Part shown: positions 51,455 to 63,720 of the stretch, piece by piece
Numbering within the stretch: the stretch's first letter is position 1
How the letters are laid out: each line of letters opens with the position of its first letter
Source: Bolinopsis microptera
Taxonomy: Eukaryota; Ctenophora; Tentaculata; Lobata; Bolinopsidae
Direction of reading: 5' to 3'
DNA: 64,000 bases
Assembly (NCBI RefSeq): GCF_026151205.1
Contig: NC_087081.1
Location: 6,381,246 to 6,445,245 of the forward strand
Notes under the pieces: generated by a model
The model's input: the letters and a program-made list of their open reading frames with translations, nothing else
The model's database searches: none
Told to the model about the DNA's origin: nothing
Made by a program: the position numbers and the translations under genes

Positions 51455-52497
51455 GAAAAAACATTTTTCGTTACTTGGCAAGAGAATACTTACTCAGCTG
51501 TCAGCATAACGAATCAGACGTACCTTGATCTTATATGTACTTGTGACGGTCTTGTTTTGTATTTAACTCTGCTGAAGAAGCAATTCCCTAATGCTGAAAT
51601 CGTCACTTATTACCTTGGAAGTGATCAGAATGAGCAGCTGTTTGCATTTATTCGGGTTTCTTTTTCATCTGGTCGCTCAAGAAATATGGATGCGATAACT
51701 ATGGCCCATGGAATGGAGAGAAAGAATGTGTACAGTGCTTTATCATTACATGAAGACACATTTGCAATTGCACATGCACGTGAAAGTACAGTTTTGTATC
51801 CTACAGTTCACCTCAAAAAGGTTAAATCTACAGGCCAGAAAGCAGAACGAGTGAAATGGACTGGTGGTATGATAAGCCTAGGCAAGTTGGCAAAAACGCT
51901 GGACAGGGCATCGAGGGACTGCATTCGAGAAGGGAAAAGAAACAATTTCCCTGTGTTCGCCGCAGTCGCAGATCCTGAAGAACGGAGTGGGAAGCCAATC
52001 GTCCATGGCCAAGAACTTTCTTGGGAAGCTGTAGATGATGAAGCTGGATGCCTCGAGGATGAGGACGACTTAGCTTATGAGGTAGAACCTGGAGTTGATG
52101 ATTGTGATGATGGAGAAACGATATCAACAGATAAATATGGAACACTATCCTTCCGGTCTTTTGAGACACTCACGCTCAATGGAGGAAGAAGCACTTTATA
52201 GCTTTATCAACAAAATCTCGTCTTTCAAGATTCAAGGGGGACGCGTTTGGAGTGTCTTCTGATGTTCGCATATACAATCAACCTGAATGCGGATGTTCAA
52301 CAGTTTTGAAAGCTGGCAGTACAGAAACTCTTAAAGTCTTCAAATCTCAGCAGGACTTTGCAACAGGAGTGGTTAGATTTATTTCTTACAAGTCATGCCC
52401 GATGAAGTACTACTGCCAGGAACATAGCCTAATCAATGGATCTCCTAATGTTTGGCTACTCGTCGAAGACAAATACATCAGATGCATTGTTCCTTGA
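51455..52497 (+). pseudogene. Transposase-like ORF, frameshifted, family unknown
   Basis: The frame is open from about 51455 (TWQENTYSAVSITNQTYLDL) to a stop at 52199. Key stretch: LLKKQFPNAEIVTYYLGSDQ, NEQLFAFIRVSF, GRSRNMDA, TMAHGMERKNVYSALSLHED. D..E.LF..IR recalls the last acidic residue region of RNase-H-like transposases (P/THAP or hAT type). A coding-like frame continues one step over (KSRLSRFKGDAFGVSSDVRI ... CGCSTVLKAGS ... YKSCPMKYYCQEHSL, stop 52497), so a frameshift near 52190 is likely. An acidic run (CLEDEDDLAYEVEPGVDD) precedes it. The N-terminal DNA-binding and first catalytic parts are absent. Assignment is weak. Confidence 0.5.
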
Positions 52498-52860
52498 CAT
52501 TCAAAATCGTTGTGTTGTCAATGTTTGTATTCTTGAATAGTGAAATGTTTGGTATATATTTGATATAATACATTTCTATTTTCTTTATTTAGTTATTTGT
52601 CATATGAATCTTTGACTTTAACGATCATTCCAAGCGTTATAAAGCATGAAACATGTCTCTTATTCAAGTACTAATAGTATTTGCGAATCTAAAGTCATCC
52701 TAAAGGTCAAATATGAAGACCTAAATTAATGGCATAAATTGGCATAAATGGAGAATTGGCCAAGCTAAATTTCCATTTATGCCATGAAATTTCTATGCCA
52801 TTTGACGATTTTTATGCCATTTGTCTCCATTTTATGCCATTGGTACCCCCCCGATGCAAT

Positions 52861-53925
52861 GCATACTCACATTTCGTTAATAGTTGATGTTAATAATTAA
52901 CAAGTGCCAAAACAAGAGCTATTATCGCACACCATGCGAACAAAATATAAATTTGACATTTTAGGGGAGAAAAAAAAGACATTTTAGGGGGCATATCATA
53001 GGTTTACCATAAACTAGTAAGTACCAAAAACCGTAGTTTTTGACATTCAATTTTGCTAAAAGCAGTCAAATCTAGTCTATAGAGAAGGTCAGATCGATTA
53101 CTGGGTTGGCTTAGTTAACTACAGGTCACTAAAATTGCCAAAATGCAGGATGATGTTAAAAATCCCAAAAAATGCAATTAAAACATGCAATTTGCACAAG
53201 GTTAAAATCACATTGAATCCATTTCTTTTGTGCCAATTGTTAGTTTATAACTAGATAATCTAACTCTAGATATCTACAGGTGTTAATTTTGTTGACTGAG
53301 TTACTGTTTTGCCGTAAGTTCTGGGTATTCAAAAAAAAGTCCCCAAAATGTCACAAAAAGTAAATTGACTAAATTCCACCATTTTTTTCAACAGAGAGAA
53401 ATTCTAGTCTACACAACCTGTTTTACCTGAAGTTTTAGGGGTGGTGCACGTGACATTTTAGGGGGTGATTACGGTTTTGAGGTACTTCCTTTAGTGAGTG
53501 AATGTTTTCAAGTAGCTTAATGTTTTAATAAGACAAAACAAATAGTTCTAGTGACAAAAGATAAATCAGGCCTCCTGTACATTTTGTAATTATCACACAT
53601 ATAGAAATGACATTTTAGGGGTGGTGTTTTAAAACGAACTCCATTTCAACGTCAAAAAAATTGTACCTTATTCTATTTTCAAATTTCCAAATCTTGGCAG
53701 GCTAGAAAAAGATTTAGATATTATTCCTAGACACTTCAGAACCCTGTAAATTTAGCCCTAACTCTGCAATCTGGGCCCCAAAAACATGTTTCCAAATCGG
53801 ACACAAATGTTTCCACGAACACGGATTAATCTTATGCGGCGAGCGCGATCTGTTTATACTGATAAAACCCCTAAGTGTCAACAACTTTGAAAGATTTTTA
53901 GCGCCGCGCGGTAATACACGCATTT
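52861..53925. other. Right flank of the transposon nest
   Basis: It holds the minus-strand CCCCTAAAATGTCA motifs and the 53786-53820 direct repeat of 48739-48773. No gene. Confidence 0.5.
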
Positions 53926-54153
53926 ACAAATTTTTACCCCCCTCCCCCCTTCCGTAATCAACCGTTATCAAGACCCAACCCCCCCTCCTGACAGCAAAAG
54001 TACGTAATCATGGCCTGACCCCCCCCCCCCCCTTGATTATTTTCCTAGAAAACACTTTATCTACGTTTCATGCTACCCTGATCATGCTATGATGATGAGC
54101 CGAAATCATTGTTATGATATCCGGCCAAGCAACTTCTAAACTACTTACTACTG

Positions 54154-54823
54154 CAGGGTGTCAGAATTATTGGCGTGTTTGAAATTTTATGTGTATTTTA
54201 TGACGAAATCAATATTTTTCGCCGGGTCATAACTTTACTTCTGAATATCTAAATTACCAAATTCAAAAACTGGTCTGTAGATAATCGTCTGAACTATTTC
54301 TTAATTTCAGAATTTTGTGTTGATGTACCTCAAAACCCATAATTTAGGCCGTTATTTAAAGGGTCGATTCCATACTTGGTTAGATTTACGAAGGAGTAAG
54401 AGATTTTGTGTAATTTTTTTTCGGTGAATTTTTTCTGAAATTATTCTTTAGACTAAAGTGCACAGCTCTTCAGGCGATAGCGAAACATATAGAAAACTAT
54501 AGATTTTATAAAAGCTTTCTTTCTCCTCTAACTGACGCAATAAAATATAGTCAGGCGGACTCATCCCGGAATTCAGGGTAAGCAGCCGAAGGCTTTAAGT
54601 CCAGTAATCCAAATTTTTCTCTTTCGTCGTGATTATCGACAAAATTAAAATTCTTTCGGACTTCATTTTTAGACTGAACTGTAGTATGAAGGATTATTCC
54701 TTGAATGATCAAGACTCCATAGGAAACTGACACTCAGAAGTCAAGTAATGATCGTTTCTAAAAGCTTGGGTAAGCTAAAATTTTACGCAAAATTGTCTAC
54801 GCGCCAATAATTATGACACCCTG
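54154..54823. mobile_element. hAT-like non-autonomous element, 670 bp
   Basis: The termini are CAGGGTGTCAGAATTATTGG (left) and the complement of CAGGGTGTCATAATTATTGG (right), 22 of 24 bases equal. CAGGG is a common hAT terminus. I see no clean 8-bp duplication, and there is no coding frame. TTACGTAATC/C-tract sequences on both sides (53940-54040 and 54930-54980) suggest it sits in or beside another MITE. Confidence 0.65.
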
Positions 54824-55079
54824 CTGCTATTATAGCCGGATATTCGATAAATTTCTAAATTTTATCACTATCAGAGTGAAATTGAGTGGATTTTGAATTA
54901 AAATATTGTCAAATTGTTATTATTCTAGAGGGTAAAAAAGAAAATGTTGATTACGTAATCAACGACCAAACCCCCCTCTATGTGTTATGATTCATGTTTG
55001 ACTATTAATAATAATAATTTTCCTCAGGAGACGTACGTGCGAAAGACAAAATTTGCCGTTACGGCAGTAGACAGTTCTA

Positions 55080-55980
55080 GCTAAGAAAGCAGAGTTCAGA
55101 GCAGAATTGAAGCAGAAAGCTGCCGACCAACATAAACACCTCTCAGCGCAGCAATACAAAACAAAAAAAGGTGGCACCCAATCTATTCACCCAACTCCTG
55201 ACAGTACATGGAATCACCCCAGACAATTACAGACTTCCTCTGGCGTTTGGTCTTCTCCCTGGAAAGCGGCAAGAACACTACACAAACCTACTAGAAGAAC
55301 TGGATCGCTTTGGACCTTTCCATCCAGACACCGCCCTTTGCGATTATGAAGCTGGGCTACGGAACAGTGTCACTGCTGTCTGGCCCGGGACTACTCTACA
55401 TGGCTGCTACTTCCACTTCAAACAGGCTCTATGGAGGAACTTCGCTCGCTCCGACCTTGTTCCGGAGTATCAGGTGGTTGGATCCGACATCCGGAAAGCC
55501 TTCCAACGGATCGGAGCTCTACCTTTCATCCCTCCTGGTGACGTCCACTACGCATGGCAGACCCTTAGAGTTAGACCTATCCTCTCCGCAGATATGGATG
55601 TCTTTACATTATACTTTGAGTCCACGTGGATGGGAACACCAAACAGACCTGCTCGCTTCGATCACCTGTCCTGGAACCAGTACGATTGCTGTCTAACTGG
55701 TCTCCCACGCTCTTTGAACCTTGCAGAAGGATGACATAATGGTTTCCGCAGCCTCGTCCAGTGTTCAAATCCTACCATCTGGAAATTCCTTGAAGCCCTC
55801 AAACTAGAGCAAGGACTAACAGACCAGAAGATCACGGATAGGCTGATGAGAAGACCTCCACCCCAGAGAGCTGCCAAGTGGATAAGGTACGACTCCCTTC
55901 TGGAATCCTTCATGCAAGCCTACAATAACCAGGAGTACGAAGTCATTGATTATCTCTCTGCTGTTTTTGCTGCACTATGA
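55080..55980 (+). pseudogene. MULE (Mutator-like) transposase fragment
   Basis: 55171-55734 reads APNLFTQLLTVHGI, RLPLAFGLLPGKRQEHYTNL, ALCDYEAGLRNSV and LHGCYFHFKQALWRN, ending NLAEG then TGA. Directly after the stop the same frame goes on HNGFRSLVQCSNPTIWKFLE to a stop at 55978. The family has EGWHN here, so a single TGG to TGA change explains the stop. The start of the domain (the first catalytic Asp, DGTF-type) is lost. A helical stretch in another frame just upstream (AEFRAELKQKAADQHKH, about 55085-55150) may be the remains of the N-terminal part, joined by a deletion. Dead copy. Confidence 0.85.
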
Positions 55981-57372
55981 ATTCGACATTTGATTATTGA
56001 TATTAACGGTTTTATGATATTGGTATTTAGTTATACTTTCGATTGTACTATATTTCAACCTTACTGCTAGGTTATTTGATCATTGTTGAACTGTGTTTCA
56101 ACGATCAATGCTTAAATTATTAGAATCTTCAATTATGTTAGGCTTGAACTACTGAACACAATAGAGAATTAGATAGTCAGCCAGGTCTGTAATGATTCCA
56201 TTTTATCTGCATCATCCGAAAGTATTTTGTACCTTTTATTTGTGATCTTCATTGACACAATATTTGTATATCCATAACCCTGTAACACGAACAGTTTTAA
56301 TATCAAAACCGAGTCTTAACTGTTAGGTTATTTAAAATAGCTGACATCGCTTTCGTAATTGGTGCATCGTGTGACCACCCAGACCACGGAGAGGAGATCT
56401 CTGTCATTCCTCTAGCAAAGCAGCCAGTTTATATTGAGAAGAGTAGCCCCTGATGGGTGGTTACAGGTTATCAGGAAGAGAGAGAGCATGAACTGGACGA
56501 GTTTTGATTTAAGATGGTGTAATTCAGATATTATAGGCTAGGGCATTGCATTCAACAATTTTGGGCCTGCACTTGCAGATGAATCTTCGTACAGCGACGG
56601 ATTCGCTGCCAAGCTGTGTCTGCAGATCGAATGACTGCAAGGTTTCTAAAACATGGCCAGGAGACGAACTGCAATGTTGACAACCGTTTACTTAAAGATT
56701 TTAGAGTAAGCATTTCATTGGATGTTTCGACTGTAATCTTGAATATGACTGAAATGAATTATTGATAGAATAAAATGTGTTTGAATTCTTGTCTTGCTGT
56801 AACAAGGAACCCACTCAATTTGACCGAGATTATTCAATAAATCTAAAGAACTTTATCAATCTAACTATTAATTAATAGACATTTTGTAGAACTGATAATC
56901 GCATGTCATACTCATAGTAACATTTGAGCAGTACTCTAATTATAGTCTAAAACAATTTATTGCGCTGGTCTGTGAATTGTACTGGTTGGTAAAATAGCCG
57001 AGAGCTTGCTGAAACCATGCAAACGCCCCCGTAGGTATAGTGGTTGTATGTGAAGACATGTACCACGAGATCAAGTTCAACAATAATCTCACGAAAAGAG
57101 AGATAAAACATACCAATACCATTATCAATGACACTGGCTGAATCAAATGATTCTTATTATATGGCCATTTGTATGTCAAACAATACGAAAAAATTAAAGT
57201 TTGGCAAGGAATAAGTTTTGGGCCAGCAAGTTGCAAGTGCGAATTGGTAATCAGAACTAATGGTACAAATAATCATACGATAATTGATATGGTATAGTCG
57301 GTTAAGTTGATCGACTACAGTATATATGATATAGTACATGACAGTAATTTTGTATCAAGACACTTATACATA
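55981..57372. other. Intergenic, no gene seen
   Basis: AT-rich sequence after the MULE remnant. It may include that element's 3' end, but no terminal inverted repeat is found. No exons. Confidence 0.45.
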
Positions 57373-57713
57373 TTACTTCGAAGTATTCCAACAGCTACAT
57401 TGTTACACACGTGCAACCAGCCAATTGCAGGAAGCCGAAGGATTTATTTTGGCCAGTGACTGTTAAACTTAAAGTAGTGTGTACCATACTTACTTCGCCC
57501 GAGACTGCTGCAATGTGCAGCTCCTCATTTAACCCTCACACCCGATTTCCCGAGTATTCGGCTGAGTATACCGGGGGGCTGCATAGACCACTCAGGATCC
57601 TTAGCTGAACGTCAACGACGCTCACCCCACAACCAGGCAGACATTGGGATTCGAACTCGCAACCTCGCGGTTGCAAAGCTGGTGTTCTAACCAACTGCGC
57701 TACCTCGCCGTTG
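57373..57713 (-). mobile_element. tRNA-derived SINE, copy 2
   Basis: On the minus strand: GAGGTAGCGCAGTTGGTTAG (A box), GCGAGTTCGAATCCC (B box), the body with CAGCCCCCCGGTATACTCAG, and the tail TGTAACAATGTAGCTGTTGG then AATACTTCGAAGTAA. It is collinear with the copy at 5222-5560 over about 340 bases, including the non-tRNA tail, so both are full length. Short overlapping ORFs are SINE artefacts. Confidence 0.9.
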
Positions 57714-58159
57714 CGAGAAAGGAGCCTTCCCCTCATTTCCAAATATAGTCATTTGTGACGTCATAACCATAGTAACGCCATAACCATAGTAACGCCTAGC
57801 GATACATAATAGCGACGCGCATGTTATTTTGATATTCGTTTGTTTTATTTGCTGCGCGGTGTAAATATTTATTTTGACCAGTTATTTAGTCATAACTTTT
57901 TATAGGAACCTGCGCTAGGTTTCGCTTTTCTTGCGACATCCGATTTGGCGTTTTTCCTATCGGATGGTATATAATTTGGCCACAGCGCAAATATCGCACG
58001 ATAATCTTATTCCTATGAACAGCTTGAGCCGGGATATCATGAAAAGTTTCATTTTGGGCTTGTAGCGCGATGCGTTACTGTGCCGCACCGCGCACTCAAT
58101 GAGGCTTCTCTCGCTAGATCGGCGAAACGCGCTACTGTGCCTTGCCGAGCTGTGATGAA

Positions 58160-58310
58160 TTGACATCGTCAATTAAATTTTGGGCCAAATAAAATTTCAC
58201 AACTTTAACTTTGCATATTTTTGTTTTTGGTTGGCTAAATTGTGTCACGTGACGAATTTCAAAGAAAAATGACATTTGTTACACGAGCAAGGTTTAATTG
58301 ACGATGTCAA
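58160..58310. mobile_element. 151-bp MITE
   Basis: Perfect 18-base terminal inverted repeats: TTGACATCGTCAATTAAA at the left and its complement at the right. The interior is AT-rich with one TCACGTGA. AAT on both sides could be a 3-bp duplication, but this is not certain. Confidence 0.75.
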
Positions 58311-58320
58311 ATAAGTCATT

Positions 58321-58364
58321 ACTGGGCCGCGCTCAGCCTGTCATTCCGCCAAATCTTTATTCGG
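58321..58364 (-). repeat. Short interspersed repeat, copy B (right half)
   Basis: The complement of 44878-44920: ACTGGGCCGCGCTCAGCCTG onward. It ends at the same CCCAGT boundary and lies 10 bases from the 151-bp MITE. Confidence 0.75.
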
Positions 58365-60044
58365 GCTGAGTGATTTACGACCTCCATCGCCTCAGAAAAA
58401 ATGGCAGTACGCTCATTGGAAGTTGATGTGCGCGTGACCAGCATTCACGTGATCATTTAGAACCAATTGGGGCCTCAGAAAAGACACGTGCACGCAAACT
58501 GCCAATTGGAGAAAAGTAACGTATTAGCTAGAGGAGCCGCGCGATGAGTTAGATTGTAAAATTTGATTATTGGATTGTAAAATCGAGCGATATGAGTGTC
58601 ATCAGTGATGTGCTGCTCACTGCACCTCGTGTTATCACACTGCACAGTTACATCGGTACCTCCTTCATGTTTATGTTGTTCCTGTAGTTAAAATATATTT
58701 TGATGACCTTTTCTTGCTCGTACGACATTTTAAAAAAATCGTCCAGTTGTCTACACTTGTTTATATTTAGCTGCCCGACATTTACTTCGTTTAAAGACCC
58801 TAGCGAAAGATGTTAGCTTTACTTAATATCAAAGTAACATGGTCCTGTCATGACTACCACTCTGATGAAGGATGGTTTAGTTTGTCAATCAGTTTGCAGT
58901 TATATCTGAAGATTTTCTTTTATATACTCATGCTATGCATTTGAATTAAATTTCCGAACTAAGGTCGTGTTACTTAAATCCAAATCAAGAGGTTCAGGGT
59001 ACTAGAAGGAACAAAATATGTCAGATTGATGTTGACCATTATACTGTCTGTTTGTTATAGTTTTTATTTCTTTCGGACTGCCTGTTCGGGCCCGGCTACT
59101 TTTTGTCGTTTTCAAAGAAGGCCTGTGATCGAAAGAAATCTATAGATTAGTTCTGCCCTGCACCTTTTTCCTTGACAGTTAGTGTCAAAATTCTGAATTG
59201 GATCGTAGAAAAACACTTTAATGGTCTGATATTCATACTGTACAATCTTTGATGATGGATTAAGATATTTAATCCTAGTTATTACTTATTTAATAGATTG
59301 CATTGTGATGGAAATCATGTGTTCTCGTACTCTATATTAGTCACTTTGTCCTTAATCCTAGATGTTGTAAAATATTTAGTTTGTTTTAACATTTTTGCAA
59401 GAATAGATTAGTCTCCCTGAATTGAAATCGGGAGTTAATCTATATTATACATTATCCTTTATTGTGAAATGCTTTGAGAGCGTCATAATTTGTTGTGTCT
59501 GATCTCACATATCAGTAGTGTGGATCAAACCAAACGTTTGATTTGTTTCTGTTAGTATCTGTGCTTTGTTTAACCACAGGATACTTTTTTTCCCAAATTT
59601 TACAGTCATCCTCCCAGACAATTACATTCTATATTATGTTATCTTTTACAGAGTATTGTATAGCTCATCTAAATGGGCTTGTGTAAAAATCTCAAATTTA
59701 ATAAATAACATTTTCTAATTGATGTATAGCCAAGACGAGTTCGTTAGTGTTCTCCTTGGTAATTTCATCTTAAATTCCTGTTTAATTCTTGTTTAATTCC
59801 TGTTTAATTCCTGTTTAATTCCTCTTTAATTCCTCTTTAATTCCTCTTTAATTCCGTGTGTTATTGTCTAATGTCTCTTGACCCCACCTTAAAGAAACAC
59901 CGGTTACTGCTAGTGTTAGTAATTTCACACAATGGGAGTCAAGAGGCTTATTTCATCAACCATCTAGTCTGTTAGCACTTGTTTTGGTCAACGGAACAAC
60001 ACAAGTGAAATATGATTCTTTGTTTCTGTTATCAGTGCTTGCTT
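58365..60044. other. Intergenic with an 11-bp repeat
   Basis: Holds an 11-bp tandem repeat TTTAATTCCTG/TTTAATTCCTC at 59766-59855 (about eight units). No supported gene. Confidence 0.5.
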
Positions 60045-60117
60045 TTACCTGAGGACCCCAGGCTATTATGTTCATTAATAGAGATTAGGCGGAATGACAG
60101 GCTGAGCGCGGCCCAGT
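60045..60117 (+). repeat. Short interspersed repeat, copy C
   Basis: TTACCTGAGGACCCCAGGCT ... GCTGAGCGCGGCCCAGT, as in copy A but missing the ATAATGTAATAACGCCGAAT part. Confidence 0.75.
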
Positions 60118-63100
60118 TAGTGCGATTCTTTCAATTTTGCCTAGGTCTAACTTCCATATCAGTTCAGATCGCCTTTGTGTGTTGTGCACTTGTGCCGTTC
60201 TTTTATGATATTCAACGATCACTCTGTGGTCTATAGTTCATAATTCGTTCTTTATCTATCCGTCTGCCAATCAAATATTTTTGTAGTTTGTACAGTGTTG
60301 GTGGACAAGTTTTTAGCGTAGGTGTAAAATGATTTGAACGTTCAATATATCTGTTATTGCATCCGGATCACGTATACTTTCAACTTTTACTTTTATGACG
60401 AAGCCTCTTGTAGTGAAGGTTTGATCTCAGAGTCAACTAAACCATAAACAGTCTTCTAAGAATAATTAGTTAAAATATAGCTTCACTCATTTGTACTGGT
60501 TCCGGCTATCTCGTGTGTTTTAAGTTTCAAATCCCCGTGTTCTGTTCTCAGGAAGCTGCCGTTAAATATTTTGTCTCGGAATTTAATAAACTTCATCTTT
60601 CAGTCGTACAATCCACAATATATTTCGATAGTGATACTGACTCTGAGATATATGCTGAGAGCTCGCATTATTTCTTACTATCTAGTACCTGATTATATAT
60701 TGATATTTACCTGGGATAGGACAGGCGTTTGTGATCACTGACACAATTTATATCGTGTAATATCATAACTTTAGAAATCCTTGTATATCCCCTTGCCTGT
60801 TCTTTGTCACAAATTTTAGGCAAACAACTGTTTAATCCAAATTTATTGTTTCGAATTCGAATTTGCCACTCTTGCAACTCCTGTAACTCATAAATTTAAT
60901 GAGGGACACCTGCCAATTTATCAATATCGATAAAAAAATATAACATTTGTTTGCTCGCATTATTTCTTAAGTTCTTTATCTTACTATCTCATGCCTGATT
61001 ATAGACTTTGCCACCTAATAGTCCTGTTTTTTACACCTGTTGTTTTTGTACGGCACCACCGTAAAGTTTTCCACCGTAGAGTCTTACGCCATAGATTCCC
61101 AGACCCACTTACATTCACCGTGTAGATCTCCTGTAAGACTAAGACTAAGAGTAAGAACATTTTAAACTCTGTTACCATTGAGACAGTTTCAAGTAGAACG
61201 AGTCACCGTGTAAAATAAACCGTACTATTATAGCTGATCATTGGCTGTTTATGACATAGAATACTATTCACCGACGTTTTTAGCAAACTTCGGTAAAATC
61301 ATTAACCATTGCAAAACCCACCCTAACCGCTGCCGCTCTTCTTCCCTCGTTGCTATGGCAACAGACCCCTGACCCAGGAAGAAGGTGAGGGATATCGTTT
61401 ACTGGCGTGCACATTACTTCAGTTATTTAGTGGTCCTTCGTTGTTCTTTGTTGTAGCGCAGCCCTGGCTGCTTGGCTGATCGTCTAGGGGTCTAGGTGTT
61501 TGCTAATTTATTTAATTCCATTATTAGCTAATGTTTCGTCATGAGTTTGTTATTACGAGCTGGACGGCTACATTAGAGTGGGAGGGAAATCCCCTCGAAT
61601 TAAAGGTCTCGAGAGTATTATGGAAATACGTGCACTCAGATTCATAGATTTGACCAAAACACAAGCTGGTCTATAAAATGATTCTACATGAACGACACTC
61701 AAGAGTGAGCCGATGAACCTCTAAAATATCTCTGTTGTGACCTGAGTACAAAGTAAATGGCCCTGTCCAAATGCTCCACTACACGGATATTTCACGAGTA
61801 TTTGACGATTCATAACTATGAACCAATTAACTCACTAGTTCATGTGGAGAATTAAACGGGAGTAAACTTGGAATCATTAGATCTACAGAACAACTAATAG
61901 GCTTTTAATTTCGAGGTTTGCAAAAAATCAATAGTGAAAGTAGTCATGTACAGAAATCCAAAGATATCTTTTCTAATCTTCTATTTCGACAAATAACTAG
62001 AAAATTCCTAAACCCTAAATCACTAAGGAAACCAAACCGGTCCATACCGGGATAATCTGTCCCGACTCCCGACCACGTTCAAAATCCAATTCCCAGGATG
62101 CAACTTTCACGTGATACAAAAAATAGCTGAGACTGTCAACGAGCTTATAGACGGCTGGGTCGAAACAGAAAACAAAAACCTTAGTTTTTGTACCATTTCA
62201 CGGCATGTTTTAGTATTTTCACTCCACGAAAACGGCCGTTTCGCCCGCAGTTCGATGACAGTCCCAGCCTGTTTCCCAGGCAAACTAGTAGGCGAGGACA
62301 TTTTAATCAATTTACAGTATGCAGTAATACTAAGGTATCTTTAAAATATTTTAGTCTACGAAAATGTTATGTAATCTAAGATAAATATTTAATTTCCCGA
62401 TCAATTTTTAAGAATTTAAGACTTATTATTCACTGACCCTACATTGTTAACAGTAACTATTAGTCGAAAACCGCTATAGTGAATCAAGAGACGCCAGATC
62501 TCATTGCCCTCTGGTTTATAAGAATACCTGATACAGATAATAATAATATATTTTCCAAATATCTGCACAGTGTTTGGTGATCAAACACCTCTTTCGAGGA
62601 TTTGCCATCACTTTTAGTTTTCGACTTATGGTACGGTAACTTTGTTCAAATCACTCACTTCCCCGCCTGTTTACGAAGGGCCGTTTTTTGCTTTGTTTAA
62701 TCAAAAAATGGTTTAATTTGTATCATTATGATCTCTAACACCCTATAACTACTGATGAATGTTTATTATTATTGACAATATATGTAGGGTGAATGGTTGC
62801 CGAGCGTGCTAAATCACTCTACAGTCAACCTTCAAGATTTTTCTAAAAAGCCCCCCGACAGTTGGAACGCTGATTCCGAATCACCCCTCATGACATTAAA
62901 ATGCTCCCCTGGCGAGATATTGGCGAATAGCTGTCTTGATCACGTGATATGTCCATTATATAAGGAAATTGGTCAAATATCTCGCTCTAAAGGGTTAGGG
63001 TTTTGGCATATGCTTTTGTTAGAGATTGGGTTGGATTAGGGTTGGAATCAGATTATAGGGTTATTCATGGCCACCTAGAGAACAGGTTTCAAAAGTCACG

Positions 63101-63720
63101 TGACAGTCGAGTGTAGAGTGATTAATCATCATCCAATGATTTCAGCCATCTACATATTATTTGGAGATCCCCAGGGTGCCTGTATCCATCTAAACGATGG
63201 TACCGGTTACCGGTACTCTTATAGGGTGTGAGACTCAACGACGTAAGACTCTACGGCGGCGCAGTAGAGACTAGGACTCTACGGCGGGAAATATTTGTTT
63301 CATATTTTCGATCAAAATAGATAGAATTCCATATCAAATTAGGGTGCCCATGGTTACAGGAAATGTTCTTCGAAAGTAAGCTTTTATCACATCAAGAAAT
63401 ATTTATCTTGACCTATGATACAGCCGATGAAATGAAACACTGATTTGAACACATATCAGCGGGTTGAACTTATCTGAAAACGATAGTTATACTGTACTAT
63501 ACATTATAGATATTCCCGGGTCGTTAATATCCTATGAGTATTGCTGAAAGCACAGTGTAAGGCCTACACGGACCGCCTCTAACTAGCCAATCCCTGTTTA
63601 CATGCCGTGTAGCAGGGGACTAGAAAGAGCTAAACTAGTAAGCGGGGCATAGCCAACACACTATACTCCCATCATTGAGTATATTACCAACCACGAGGAA
63701 AATTTCCTTGTGTTTGGAAT
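60118..63720. other. Intergenic, no supported gene
   Basis: AT-rich with scattered open frames (62111-62344, 62797-63039) lacking family motifs or partner exons. CCGTAGAGTCTTACG at about 61073 is inverted at about 63232, a possible sign of element ends. Confidence 0.4.

Larger units (their letters stand above)
49665..52852. mobile_element. 3.19-kb DNA transposon with TIRs and 8-bp target duplication
   Basis: The left terminus GGGGGGGTACCAATGGCATA (49665) is matched by the complement at the right end (...TATGCCATTGGTACCCCCCC, 52852). GATGCAAT flanks both sides exactly (49657-49664 and 52853-52860). A 110-bp block (AATTGGCCAAGC..., ATTTATGCCATGAAATTTCT) repeats in the same direction near both ends. 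Inside are the roughly 320-bp tandem array and the transposase-like ORF. 8-bp duplications occur in hAT, P, Zisupton and others; the termini fit none I know well. Confidence 0.8.
49056..53630. mobile_element. Outer element marked by inverted CCCCTAAAATGTCA motifs (inferred)
   Basis: The motif occurs on the + strand left of the inner element (about 49068, 49400, 49424, 49586, 49607). Its complement TGACATTTTAGGGG occurs right of it (about 52957, 52977, 53450, 53604). Such inverted subterminal arrays are typical of transposase-binding regions. Exact ends and target duplication are not found; the left end may be the poly-C run at 49055. Confidence 0.4.

Noticed and set aside
54551-54733. ORF inside the 670-bp hAT-like element
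   Set aside because: Too short, no transposase motif, and bounded by the element's own non-coding ends.
62107-62344. Overlapping ORFs on both strands
   Set aside because: Neither shows family motifs. Mutual overlap in an otherwise gene-free region suggests chance, unless the nearby inverted pair proves to be an element.
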